A DNA stretch of 64,000 nt from Pelobates cultripes (Eukaryota; Chordata; Amphibia; Anura; Pelobatidae): NCBI GenBank assembly GCA_933207985.1, contig OW240914.1:135005672-135069671 (forward strand), given 5' to 3'. Position 1 is the first letter of the stretch, and the number at the start of each line of letters is the position of its first letter. Shown in pieces: positions 1 through 54,430 of this stretch. The position numbers and the translations under genes were made by a program. The notes below the pieces were generated by a model. That model was not told where the DNA came from, did no database searches, and saw nothing but the letters and a program-made list of their open reading frames with translations.

Positions 1-509
1 TAAATGGTTAGCATACACCAAACAATACTAAATTGCACCCAACATTTCATCCACCAGAGCACAGAGTGATTTACTGATATTGGCTAAATGCACTTCTGCT
101 AAACTCAGTCTGCTACATTTATTCTCCAGTAGGGATGTAACCGAGGAAGTCCACTATATCACAGTTCACAGGTCTTACCATCTTACGTATCAATTTGTTA
201 CATCAAAAGTAGTCTCGTAGTAGAGAATAAGGTTTGTAATATGAAATTCATCAGTTCAATCCTACATATTTCTAATTTTAGATCTTTATTTTATTCCAGG
301 TGTATTGTAATTAGCAAATTTGTTTATTGAAATAACTCTCAATATTGTCTTCATTTATTTTGTGAATGAAATTATTGAAACTTGGACAAACCGCAGTTGC
401 ATTACTGATTTTCTGTGGGGTGAATGAAAAAGTCTACTTATTTATGTGATAGTTCTTGTACAACAATATATTCACTGCATTTGGCATCTCAAACTAGGTT
501 TATTTTTCT

Positions 510-848
510 TTAAAGGACCTCTATAGTGCCAGGAAAACAAACTTGTTTTCTTGGCACTCTGTAGTCCTTAGGTCCCCCCCACCCTCATGGCCCTCCTCCC
601 GCTGGGCTGAAGGCGTTAAAACCCCTTCATCCACTTACCTTTCTCCAGCACCAGGCTCCCTCTGCGCTGGTGACCTCTCCTCCTCCTGTCGACGTCAGCG
701 TCGAATGCGCTGCAAGAGCCACGCACGCATTCAAACCGCCCATAGGAAAGCATTACTCAATGCTTTAGCGCGGAAGTGGCCTCTAGTGGCTGTCAGTGAG
801 AACTGAAGTTGAACTGAAGTGGTCTGGGTGCCTATAGTGGTCCTTTAA
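510..848. mobile_element. Hairpin-rich TTAA MITE, copy A (internally shortened)
   Basis: Bounded by TTAA at 510-513 and 845-848, with outer ends AAAGGACCTCTATAG and CTATAGTGGTCCTT. It shares blocks with copies B-F (GTGCCAGGAAAACA, CATAGGAAAGCATT, CCTCTAGTGGCTGTCA, GTGGTCTGGGTGCC) but lacks the AAACATAGCAGTTTC and CTTCTCACTGTGA hairpins. TTAA ends point to piggyBac-type (or Kolobok-type) mobilisation. Confidence 0.8.
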
Positions 849-1543
849 TTTAACAAAACTAATGTTAATAAAAAATAAAAAATGTTTTATGCCTCTTCAA
901 GGAACTGAACGCCAGTTGCCAGGCTGAAAAGCAAAACATTGAAAGAGTAACTGTCACTTTCTAGCTTTTGGCACAGCCAAATAGCACAATTTGGAATTGC
1001 CACGTTTCTGGAAGTGACACTTTCTTTTTAACCACTAGGCTAAGGGCAAGCATGTAGTTGTAAAGTTCTGTTACATTACCAGTATTGCAAGTCTGCTGAA
1101 AATGTATCCCCCAATCCAAGCACTATATGTGTTTGTTGAAGCATGCTGCCTGCATGTCCAACGTTTTAACTTCTTATTGTCTTCTCCTGTATCTTCGTCT
1201 TTTTATTTTAAACTGGATTTTTTTTTTATGCTGACAATTATAATAATTGAATATTTGACCATAATTTATTGTATCAGAGGAGAAATGGTTTAACTTATAA
1301 TTCTAAGCAGTTTCCAGTATTCTGATTCATCAATAATTTCAATGTTTTATAACCTTATGAGTGCCAGACATGTGCGCACACATTGCTTTGTACTGTGCTG
1401 GCCTTTTGTCTGGCACTCAAAGGGTTAAACAAGTACACTAAAGCTTTTTCTAAAAACTATTATTTTAACAGCCATTTGACATTTAATGAGAATAACATAT
1501 CAGGAGGTTTAGTCAAGTTAAATTTCATAATTTCACCACCATC

Positions 1544-2036
1544 TTAAAGGACCACTATAGGCACCCAGACCACTTCAGCTTAATAAAGTGGTCTGGGTGC
1601 CAGGTCCATCTAGGTTTAACCCTTTTTGCTGTAAACATAGAAGTTTCAGAGAAACTGCTATGTTTACCTATGGGTTAATCCAGCCTCTAGTGGCTGTCTC
1701 ATTGACAGCCGCTAGACGCGCTTCCGCGCTTCTCACTGTGATTTTCACAGTGAGAAGACGCCAGCGTCCATAGGAAAGCATTGAGAATGCTTTTCTATGA
1801 GACTGGCTGAATGCGCGTGCGGCTCTTGCCGCGCATGCGCATTCAGCCGATGATGGAAGAAGAGGGAGGAGAGTCCCAGCGCCGAGGGAGCCCGGCGCTG
1901 GAAAAGAGGTAAGGGTTTAACCCCTTCCTCCCCCTTCAGCGCCATGGGAGTGGGACCCTGAGGGTGGGGGCACCCTCAGGGCACTATAGTGCGAGGAAAA
2001 CGAGTTTGTTTTCCTGGCACTATAGTGGTCCTTTAA
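1544..2036. mobile_element. Hairpin-rich TTAA MITE, copy B (full length, reverse orientation)
   Basis: TTAA at 1544-1547 and 2033-2036. It starts AAAGGACCACTATAGGCACC and ends CTATAGTGGTCCTT. Between the ends lies a chain of inverted repeats: GCACCCAGACCACTT hairpin, AGTTTCAGAGAAACT, TCTAGTGGCTGTC/GACAGCCGCTAGA, CTTCTCACTGTGA/TCACAGTGAGAAG, GAAAGCATTGAGAATGC, GCTGAATGCGC/GCGCATTCAGC and CAGCGCCG/CGGCGCTG. It has no coding capacity. Confidence 0.85.
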
Positions 2037-3553
2037 AACTTGACCACCTGCCCCAGGCAATTCAAGTTATTGCCCTGGGTTCTTTTTTTTGTTTTTTTGC
2101 AATGTTAGTTTTAGTAGAGACTTTATATACCGTACCTATAGTCCATGATAGGTTATCATCTAGGCAGGTAATGCAAGTAAGGATAATAATATACACTATC
2201 AAAGTCTACTTGCATGCTAGTATAACAAGATGCCATTAAGTCAAATATATAAGGGTGGATGAGCACACACAAATGAGTACATTTCAAGGTGATGTGCTAG
2301 GTTAAATGTAGCATTTGACATCCTAAGGCTCTCTGGCCATCCTTCTTCTAGAGTTCATGAAGTGTCATAACTTAGATTCATAGTGCAAGTTATTAATCTC
2401 ACCATACTGACGCATGGAAACCAGTGTAATCATAGCATCACTCCCAACGCTCTGTTTCATAGCACTAGTATATTAATCAACCCATCCCTAGCACTCAGAA
2501 TCATAGGGCTAATTATTAATGGCTTAGATAAACCTTTGTAATCACAGCATCACAGAGACTCTTGAATTCACAGATCTGGCTATCATTGTTAACATAATGA
2601 GCGAGGAAACCCCACTGTCACAGCACCACAACAGTGACCCAGGAAAGCTTGATGCAGTCACAACACCACTCCCAACACTCAGATTCACAGTGGTGGTCAT
2701 CTTTAATGAGTCCATATTTTACACAATCCTGGCGGACATGGTCACTGAGAATTGTGCATTCATTGAAAAGCTAAACCTTTGATATTTCGGAGACCTCTTC
2801 AGACAGAACATTGCCTTTTAAATGGGAAGGATCAGGGATAAAGGCAAGGTCTTTTGGCAGAAAAAAGAAGAAAAAGGGGTTACTTTCTTCTCTGTATAGT
2901 GGTATTAAAACATCAGCAGTCAGTTTTAAAGGCGATCAGACATATTCATTAGATTGAGGTCAGTGGGCATGGAAGAGAACCAATTTTAGGACTGCAAACA
3001 GAGAGAATGGCATTAATGTAGCTTTGAAAATAATATTCTATTATCAAGGATTAGTTTGAAATAAAAGGTCAAATCAAGAGGACAGGCATGAAAGAATATT
3101 TAAGTGAGGGTTCCCATATAGCACTTGTGCCCTTATTAGTTAAATGTGAAGCAAAATTATTAATGGAGCAAAAAGTCAGAGTTTAAAAGCAGGAGGATTA
3201 TCATATATTTAGCCAGCATTTGGCACAGACTCAGTGTGAGCTATTCATGCAGTACTTGTGTATCAGTACTATTTGTTCTGGCATTGATGTGTAATTAAGG
3301 ACCCGGTTTGTGCCATACATGTTAGTGTGTGAATTTATGTATATCAGGATTATTTGCTTTTTTGTAGAGTGGGTATCTGGTAGCATCTGAAATTGCCAAC
3401 GTATGTCTGCATCCTTGATCATCCCTGAGACTCTTGCATGTCCCTTAGCCCATGTCCATTGAACAGGTTTTGGGGTCTGGCAGTTCAGAAGTTGTCTCCT
3501 TATACAGTTATGGTCCCAGATACACATGAGTCGGCTGACAGAAGATAACGATA

Positions 3554-45177
<41,624 letters not shown>

Positions 45178-45254
45178 CTGAAAACAGAAAAACCAAGAGA
45201 ATTCAGTGACAGGACACATATAAACACTACAAAGTATAGAAAGTGATTATAAAT

Positions 45255-45980
45255 AGAGAACGCTGCAATGTATAACAGTGACTCCAAAATATACATTTCA
45301 ATGAAAGTACAGCACAGTGACAATATACACAGTACAATATATAGTTGCAAGAAAAAGTATGTGAACCCTTTGGAATGATATGGATTTCCGCACAAATTGG
45401 TCATAAAATGTGATCTGATCATCATCTAAGTCACAACAATAGACAATCACTGGTGTGTTCAATAAAAACATGGCAACATTTCATTCTTTGTGTGTTATTA
45501 CCTTAAGCAGACTATTGTTGTGACTTAGATGATGATCAGATCACATTTTATGACCAATTTGTGCAGAAATCCATATCATTCCAAAGGGTTCACATACTTT
45601 TTCTTGCAACTGTATAATACTATAATGTATAGCACAATTCCTGCAATATATAGCATTGCAATGTATAAAAGGTGGAACACACAGGGCCTGGTTACACTTG
45701 CAACCTTTCTGACCACAGGTGTTCTGCAACTGCAATGATCACAAAATAAACAATGTAGAGCACAATAACCTGCTACATAAAACCACTACTGTGTATAGCA
45801 TAATTACTTGGGATTTGCAACTCTCCTACATATGGCACACTGACCTGCAACAAAAGACTGCAATGCACAGCAGTGTCCTTCAATATGTAATGTTGCAATG
45901 TACAACACAATGACCTGCAATATATAATAGTGCAATATATAGCATAGTGACCTGCAATATAAACAATGTTTAGTATAGGA
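45255..45980. repeat. Degenerate tandem array (GCAATATATAGCA type)
   Basis: CTGCAATGTATAACAGTGAC, CCTGCAATATATAGCATTGC, GCAATATATAGCATAGTGAC and similar phrases recur about every 30 bases, with a young mariner-type MITE inserted at 45342-45612. The motif resembles the main satellite that starts 440 bases later. Confidence 0.6.
45342..45612. mobile_element. Mariner-type MITE (palindromic, TA target)
   Basis: A 271-bp element between TA dinucleotides. Arms of about 100 bp are inverted repeats (AGTTGCAAGAAAAAGTATGT, GAACCCTTTGGAATGATATG, GATCTGATCATCATCTAAGT). The terminal C is T on the left. I recognise this sequence type as a widespread vertebrate Tc1/mariner MITE. Confidence 0.88.
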
Positions 45981-46419
45981 GTATATTGGTAAGATACCCA
46001 CAGCTCTATTGGCTTCAGGTAAATACAGAATGACATGCTCATTTATATTGGTAGAATGACAATATGTATTTTCCTTTTTAATGTATATATTTTGTGCATT
46101 GGTTTTAGTGATTAAAATGTTATGTGAATAACATAAACTAAAAACCATTTTTTAACATAAGAGTATGCAGTGCAGGATCTACAAGAAAGTGATGATGATA
46201 ACCAACATTTTGACATCTCCACAGAGAGAAAGACTGGACCATGTTTCCCAGCAACATAGGACAGGTACAGTGGCAAAAGTTATTTAGATCAAATTGAAAC
46301 AAACAAATGCTCCCAGGTACATAGATGCAATCCCAGTTTTATATTACCAAAACGTAGTTTAAATCAGAAAGTAAAGTACGCAAAGGTCATCGTGTCTGGC
46401 TAAAATGCTAATAGAACCA

Positions 46420-49400
46420 GCATGCTCTACAGTACAACTGTACTCTACATATGGCATGCTCTACAATAGTACTCTACATATAGCATGCTCTACAACTGTA
46501 CTCTACATATGGCATGCTCTACAATAGTGCTCTACATATAGCATGCTCTACAATAGTGTTCTACATATAGCATGCTCTACAAGTGAACTCTACATTTGAC
46601 ATGCTCTACAAGAGTAATCTACATATAGCATGTACACAATAGTGTTCTACATATAGCATGCTCTACATATGGCATGCTCTGTAATAGTACTCTACATATA
46701 CCATGCTCTACAATAGTGCTCTACATATGGCATGCTCTACAATAGTGCTTTACATATAGCATGCTCTACAATAGTGCTCTACAATAGTACTCTACATATA
46801 GCATGCTCTACAATAGTGCTTTTCATATGGCTGGCTCTACAATAGTGCTCTACATATAGCATGCTTTACAACAGTGCTCAACACATGGCATGCTCTATAA
46901 TAGTGTTCTACAATAGTACTCTACATATAGCATGCTCTACAATAGTGCTCTACATATAGCATGCTCTGCAATAATACTCTACATATAACATGCTCTACAA
47001 TAATACCCTACATATAGAATGTTCTACAATAGTGCTCTATATATAGCATGCTCTACAATAGTGCTCTACATATAGCATGCTCTATAATAGTGCTCTAAAT
47101 ATGGCATGCTCTACAGTAGTGCTCTACATATGGCATACTCTACAATAGTGCTCTACATATAGCATACTCTACAATAGTACTCTACATATAGCATACTCTA
47201 CAATAGTACTCTACATATAGCATGCTCTACAATAGTGCTCTACATATAGCATACTCTACAATAGTACTCTACATATAGCATTGTTTAAAATAGTGCTCTA
47301 CATATAGCATGCTCATCATATAATGCTCCACATATAGCATGCTCTGCAATAGTGCTCTACATATAGCATGCTCTACAATAGTACTATACATATAGCCTGC
47401 TCTACAGTACTCTACATATAGCATGCTCTACATATAGTGCTCTACAGATAGCATGATCTGCAATAGTTCTCTACATATAGCATGCTCTACAGTAGTGCTC
47501 TATGTATAGCATGCTCTGCAATAATACTCTACATATAGCATGCTCTACAATAATACTCTACATATAGAATGTTCTACAACAGTGCTCTATATATAGCATG
47601 CTCTACAAAAGTGCTATATATATATAGCATGCTCTACAATAGTGCTCTACATATAGCATGCTCTACAATAGTGCTCAATATATAGTATGCTCTACAATAG
47701 CGCTCCATATATAACATGATCTACATATAGTGCTCTACAGATAGCATGATCTGCAATAGTTCTCTACATATAGCATGCTCTACAATAGTGCTCTACATAT
47801 AGCATTGTCTACAATAGTGCTCTACATATAGCATGCTCTACATATAGTGCTCTACAATAGTGCTCTACATATAGCATGCTTTACAATAGTGATCTATATA
47901 GCATGCCCTACCATAGCACTCTACATATAGCATGCTCTACAATAGTGGTCTACATATAGGATGCTCTACAACAGTGCTCTACATATAGCATGCTCTACAA
48001 TAGTGCTCTCTATATAGCATGATCTAAAATAGTGCTCTACAATAGTGCTCTACATATGGCATGCTCTACAATAGTGCTCTACATATAGCATTTTCTACAA
48101 TAGTGCTCTACATATAGCATGCTCAGCATACAGTGCTCTACATATAGCATGCGCTACAATAGTGCTCTACATATAGCATACTTTACAATAGTGCGCTACA
48201 TATAGCATGCTCTACATATAGTGCTCTACAGTATTGCTCTACATATAGTATGCTGTACAATAGTGCTCTATATATAGCATGCTCTACAATAGTGCTCTAC
48301 ATATAGCATGCTCTGCAATAGTAATCTACATATAGCATACTCTACAATAGTACTCTACATATAGCATGCTTTTCATATAGTGCTCTACAGATAGCATGCT
48401 CTACAATAGTGCTCTACATATAGGATGCCCTACATATAGTGGTCTACAATAGTGCTCTACATATAGCATGCTCTACAATAGTGATTTATATATAGCATGT
48501 TCTACAACAGTACTATATATATAGCATGCTGTACAATAGTACTCTAGATACAGAATGCTCTACAATAGTGCTCTACATATAGCATACTCTATAAGTCATG
48601 TAGATATATCATGCTCTACAATAGTGCTCTACATATAGCATGCTCTACAATAGTGCTCTACATATAGCATTTTCTACAATAGTGATCTACATATAGCATG
48701 CTCAGCATACAGTGCTCTACATATAGCATGCTTTACAATAGTGATCTATATAGCATGCCCTACCATAGCACTCTACATATAGCATGCTCTACAATAGTGG
48801 TCTACATATAGGATGCTCTACAACAGTGCTCTACATATAGCATGCTCTACAATAGTGCTCTCTATATAGCATGATCTAAAATAGTGCTCTACAATAGTGC
48901 TCTACATATGGCATGCTCTACAATAGTGCTCTACATATAGCATTTTCTACAATAGTGCTCTACATATAGCATGCTCAGCATACAGTGCTCTACATATAGC
49001 ATACTTTACAATAGTGCGCTACATATAGCATGCTCTACATATAGTGCTCTACAGTATTGCTCTACATATAGTATGCTGTACAATAGTGCTCTATATATAG
49101 CATGCTCTACAATAGTGCTCTACATATAGCATGCTCTGCAATAGTAATCTACATATAGCATACTCTACAATAGTACTCTACATATAGAATGCTTTTCATA
49201 TAGTGCTCTACAGATAGCATGCTCTACAATAGTTCTCTACATATAGCATGCTCTACAATAGTGCTCTACATATAGGATGCCCTACATATAGTGGTCTACA
49301 ATAGTGCTCTACATATAGCATGCTCTACAATAGTACTCTAGATACAGAATGCTCTACAATAGTGCTCTACATATAGCATACTCTATAAGTCATGTAGATA

Positions 49401-51466
49401 TATCATGCTCTACAATAGTGCTCTACATATAGCATGCTCTACAATAGTGCTCTACATATAGCATTTTCTACAATAGTGATCTACATATAGCATGCTCAGC
49501 ATACAGTGCTCTACATATAGCATGCGCTACAATAGTGCTCTACATATAGCATACTTTACAATAGTGCGCTACATATAGCATGCTCTGCATATAGTGCTCT
49601 ACATATAGCATGCTCTACAATAGTGCTCTATATATAGCATGTTCTACATATAGCATGTTCTACAATAGTACTATACATATAACATGCTCTGCAATAGTGC
49701 TCTACAGATAGCATGATCTACAATAGTTCTCTACATATAGCATGCTCTACAATAGTGCTCTACATATAGCATTGTCCACAATAGTGCTCTACATATAGCA
49801 TGCTCAGCATATAGTGCTCTACATATATCATGCTCTACAATAGTGCTCTTCATATAGCATTCTTTGCAATAGTGCTCTACATATAGCATGCTCTACAATA
49901 GTGCTCTACATATAGCATGCTCTACATATAGTGCTCTATAATAGTGCTCTACATATAGTATGCTGTACAACAGTGCTCTATATATAGCATGCTCTACAAT
50001 AGTGCTCTACATATAGCGTGCACTACATATAGCATGCTCTACAATAGTACTATACATATAGCATGCTCTGCAATAGTGCTCTACATATAGCATGCTCTAC
50101 AATAGTACTATACATATAGCATGATCTACAATATTACTCTACATATAGCATGCTCTACATATAGTGCTCTACAGATAGCATGATCTACAATAGTTCTCTA
50201 CATATAGCATGCTCTACAATAGTGCTCTAGCATTGTCTACAACAGTGCACTACATATAGCATGCCCTACATATAGTGCTCTACAATAGTGCTCTACATAT
50301 AGCATGCTCTACAATAGTGATCTATATATAGCATGCCCTACAATAGCACTCTACATATAGCATGCTCTACATATAGGATGCTCTACAATAGTGCTCTATA
50401 TATAGCATGATCTACAATAGTGCTCTATATATAGCATGCCCTACAATAGCACTCTACATATAGCATGCTCTACATATAGGATGCTCTACAATAGTGCTCT
50501 ATATATAGCATGATCTACAATAGTGCTCTAAATATGGCATGCTCTACAATAGTGCTCTACATATAGCATTTTCTACAATAGTGCTCTACATATAGCATGC
50601 TCAGCATATAGTGCTCTACATATAGCATACTGTACAATAGTACTCTACATATAGCATTGTCTACAATAGTGCTCTACATATAGCATGCTCATCATATAAT
50701 GCTCCACGTATAGCATGCTCTACAATAGTGCTCTACATATAGAATGCTCTACAATAGTGCTCTATATATATAGCATGCTCTACAACAGTGCTCTACATAT
50801 GGCATGCTCTACAATAGTGCTCTATATATAGCATGCTCAGCATATAGTGCTCTACATATAGCATGCTCTACAATAGTGCTCTACATATAGCATGATTTAC
50901 AATAGTGCTCTACATATAGCATGCTCAGTATATAGTGCTCTACATATATCATGCTCTACAATAGTGCTCTTCATATAGCATGCTTTACAATAGTGCTCTA
51001 CATATAGCATGCTCTACATATAGTGCTCTACAGTATTGCTCTACATATAGTATGCTGTACAATAGTGCTCAATATATAGCATGCTCTACAATAGTGCTCT
51101 ACATATAGCATGCTCTGCAATAGTGCTTTACCTATAGCATACTCTACAATAGTACTCTACATATAGCATGCTTTACATATAGTGCTCTACAGATAGCATG
51201 CTCTACAATAGTTCTCTACATATAGCATGCTCTACAATAGTGCTCTACATATAGGATGCCCTACATATAGTGCTCTACAATAGTGCTCTACAATAGTGAT
51301 CTACATATAGCATGCTGTACAATAGTACTCTAGATATAGAATGCTCTACAATAGTGCTCTACATATAGCATAATCTATAAGTCATCTAGATATATCATAC
51401 TCAACAATAGTGCTATACATATAGCATGCTCTACATATAGTGCTCTACAATAGTGCTCTACGTATA
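46420..51466. repeat. 29-bp satellite array, main block
   Basis: About 5 kb of tandem 29-bp monomers with halves TCTACAATAGTGC and TCTACATATAGCATGC. Single-half units, substitutions (GTACTCTAC, CAGCATATAG, GATCTAC) and deletions are frequent. Larger duplicated blocks are present, for example about 47880-48120 repeated about 852 bp downstream. The array continues after the Tc1 insert at 51467-53030. Confidence 0.95.
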
Positions 51467-53030
51467 CAGGGAGTGCAGAATTATTAGGCAAGTTGTATTT
51501 TTGAGGATTAATTTTATTATTGAACAACAACCATGTTCTCAATGAACCCAAAAACCTCATTAATATCAAAGCTGAATATTTTTGGAAGTAGTTTTTAGTT
51601 TGTTTTTAGTTATAGCTATGTTAGGGGGATATCTGTGTGTGCAGGTGACTATTACTGTGCATAATTATTAGGCAACTTAACAAAAAACAAATATATACCC
51701 ATTTCAATTATTTATTATTACCAGTGAAACCAATATAACATCTCAACATTCACAAATATACATTTCTGACATTCAAAAACAAAACAAAAACAAATCAGTG
51801 ACCAATATAGCCACCTTTCTTTGCAAGGACACTCAAAAGCCTGCCATCCATGGATTCTGTCAGTGTTTTGATCTGTTCACCATCAACATTGCGTGCAGCA
51901 GCAACCACAGCCTCCCAGACACTGTTCAGAGAGGTGTACTGTTTTTCCTCCTTGTAAATCTCACATTTGATGATGGACCACAGGTTCTCAATGGGGTTCA
52001 GATCAGGTGAACAAGGAGGCCATGTCATTAGATTTTCTTCTTTTATACCCTTTCTTGCCAGCCACGCTGTGGAGTACTTGGACGCGTGTGATGGAGCATT
52101 GTCCTGCATGAAAATCATGTTTTTTCTTGAAGGATGCAGACTTCTTCCTGTACCACTGCTTGAAGAAGGTGTCTTCCAGGAACTGGCAGTAGGACTGGGA
52201 GTTGAGCTTGACTCCATCCTCAACCCGAAAAGGCCCCACAAGCTCATCTTTGATGATACCAGCCCAAACCAGTACTCCACCTCCACCTTGCTGGCGTCTG
52301 AGTCGGACTGGAGCTCTCTGCCCTTTACCAATCCAGCCACGGGCCCATCCATCTGGCCCATCAAGACTCACTCTCATTTCATCAGTCCATAAAACCTTAG
52401 AAAAATCAGTCTTGAGATATTTCTTGGCCCAGTCTTGACGTTTCAGCTTGTGTGTCTTGTTCAGTGGTGGTCGTCTTTCAGCCTTTCTTACCTTGGCCAT
52501 GTCTCTGAGTATTGCACACCTTGTGCTTTTGGGCACTCCAGTGATGTTGCAGCTCTGAAATATGGCCAAACTGGTGGCAAGTGGCATCGTGGCAGCTGCA
52601 CGCTTGACTTTTCTCAGTTCATGGGCAGTTATTTTGCGCCTTGGTTTTTCCACACGCTTCTTGCGACCCTGTTGACTATTTTGAATGAAACGCTTGATTG
52701 TTCGATGATCACGCTTCAGAAGCTTTGCAATTTTAAGAGTGCTGCATCCCTCTGCAAGATATCTCACTATTTTTGACTTTTCTGAGCCTGTCAAGTCCTT
52801 CTTTTGACCCATTTTGCCAAAGGAAAGGAAGTTGCCTAATAATTATGCACACCTGATATAGGGTGTTGATGTCATTAGACCACACCCCTTCTCATTACAG
52901 AGATGCACATCACCTAATATGCTTAATTGGTAGTAGGCTTTCGAGCCTATACAGCTTGGAGTAAGACAACATGCATAAAGAGGATGATGTGGTCAAAATA
53001 CTCATTTGCCTAATAATTCTGTACTCCCTG
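51467..53030 (-). mobile_element. Tc1/mariner DD37E transposon, copy 2 (inserted in the satellite)
   Basis: 1564 bp between TA dinucleotides (51465-51466 and 53031-53032) in the middle of satellite monomers. Nearly identical to copy 1. Differences seen: an AAAC substitution near 51554, T-to-A near 51611, a C-to-T near 51945 (Gly to Glu), one extra T at 52120-52125, and a C-to-T in the right terminal repeat (GTACTCCCTG). Confidence 0.93.
51795..52812 (-). pseudogene. Tc1/mariner transposase with one frameshift
   Basis: Starts at 52812 with MGQKKDLTGSEK and is open through the first catalytic Asp (WTDEMR). The run of six T at 52120-52125 (five in copy 1) then shifts the frame just before MIFMQDNAPSH. 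The rest (QDNAP, DLNPIENLW, stop) is intact in the next frame. A single-base break in an otherwise complete gene. Confidence 0.92.
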
Positions 53031-53452
53031 TAGTATGCTGTACAATAGTGCTCTATATATAGCATGCTCTACAATAGTGCTCTCTATATAGCGTGTTCTA
53101 CATATAGAATGCTCTACAATAGTACTATACATTTAGCATGCTCTGCAATAGTTCTCTACATATAGCATGTTTTACAATAGTGCTCTACATATAGCATGCT
53201 TATCATTTAGTGCTCTACATATAGCATGCTCTACATATATTTCTCTACATATATCATGTACACAATAGTGCTCTATATATAGTATTCTACATATAACATG
53301 CTCTGCAATAGTTCTCTACATATAGCATGCTTTACAATAGTGCTCTACATATAGCATGCTCATCATTTAGTACTCTACATATAGCATGCTCTACAATAGT
53401 GCTCTAAATATAGCATTGATACAGTAGTGCTCTACATATAGCATGTACACAA
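53031..53452. repeat. 29-bp satellite array, end block
   Basis: Continuation of the array after the Tc1 insertion (TATGCTGTACAATAGTGCTC ...), more degenerate toward 53452, where unique sequence starts. Confidence 0.93.
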
Positions 53453-54430
53453 TTGGATCATATATCACTTGGGATAAGTAAGAAAGCTTACAATCTGCAC
53501 TAATGAGGGGTTAAGAGGAAATAACAGCATGGAAATGTATAATTGGAGGAGAAACCAATAACACATTCATGACAAGTATAAGGCATAATCCTTTATATAA
53601 TTTCAGTCTTTAAACACCATGATTTACTAAGGGATTAAGAATGTCTTAGAAAAGGGCTTAGCACGGGTATAGCAGTAACCAGCTGGAATGCATTATGAGA
53701 GAAGTTAAATCTTGAATACAGGACAGGCCAAAGCCAATACACTAGACTAGACATAGAGAGCATGTCATTACCAGCCAGAAGAAGGTGCTTTGGAATAAAT
53801 GTTTTGTATATGATCACCTACCATAACAATTTGAAAATCTGACACTTGAACCCCTCATTGAAAAGGATGTATATATCATGTCAAGCTACAAAAGTATTTA
53901 ATGAGTTGCATGGCATCTACCAAATCCTGTTTGTTGACAAATAGGAATAATATCACATTGTGCCTATATAGGTTTATGCCTTGCTTCATCAATATGGTTT
54001 CTCATGGTACCGTCTTCCATTTAGATAAAACCTTGTGTACCAGAACGGTAGTGCTGGTAGGGGTCTTGTCCAGAAGACCTATATCTCACATAATAAATAT
54101 GCATAGTGACAATCTTCCACATATTGAAGCCTGTGGAGGGGATGCGATGAAGGGCACTAGTTTGGAGAGAACAGTTCCTAGCAACATCAAACCCCTTTGT
54201 CAAAATGTGGATCTCTTCAAAAACCTTTTCTCTCAATGCCAGTTCCCACCCCTGGATAGCACTGGATCCAGGAACTGGGAGGAGGCCCATGGTTGTACTA
54301 CAAGAAAACCTGATCATTTTGTTTTTATGAACGAGTGAGGAGACATGTAAAGTCGTTTATCATTGGACTTGTTTTACTATACGCTGTATGCATTATTTTG
54401 AAATATGTTGATCAGTATTTAATTTTTAAA
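53453..54430. other. Unique-looking sequence, no gene recognised
   Basis: No bmp1 exon seen. A minus-strand open frame at 54021-54317 has a faint L1 ORF2-like look (WELALREKVFEEIHILTKGF) but is too weak to call. Confidence 0.4.

Larger units (their letters stand above)
1..3553. other. 3' flank / possible 3'UTR of bmp1
   Basis: Apart from the two TTAA elements at 510-848 and 1544-2036, this AT-rich stretch shows no gene, RNA or repeat that I recognise. Some part next to 3554 must be the long-isoform 3'UTR, but its end cannot be fixed from sequence alone. Confidence 0.5.

Noticed and set aside
46420..51466. Satellite considered as a CRISPR-like or other spaced-repeat array
   Set aside because: There are no unique spacers between units; it is continuous tandem 29-bp sequence in a eukaryotic intron.
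54021..54317. Minus-strand frame possibly resembling an L1 ORF2 C-terminal region
   Set aside because: The similarity (WELALREKVFEEIHILTKGF and following) is too weak and has no flanking L1 features on that strand.
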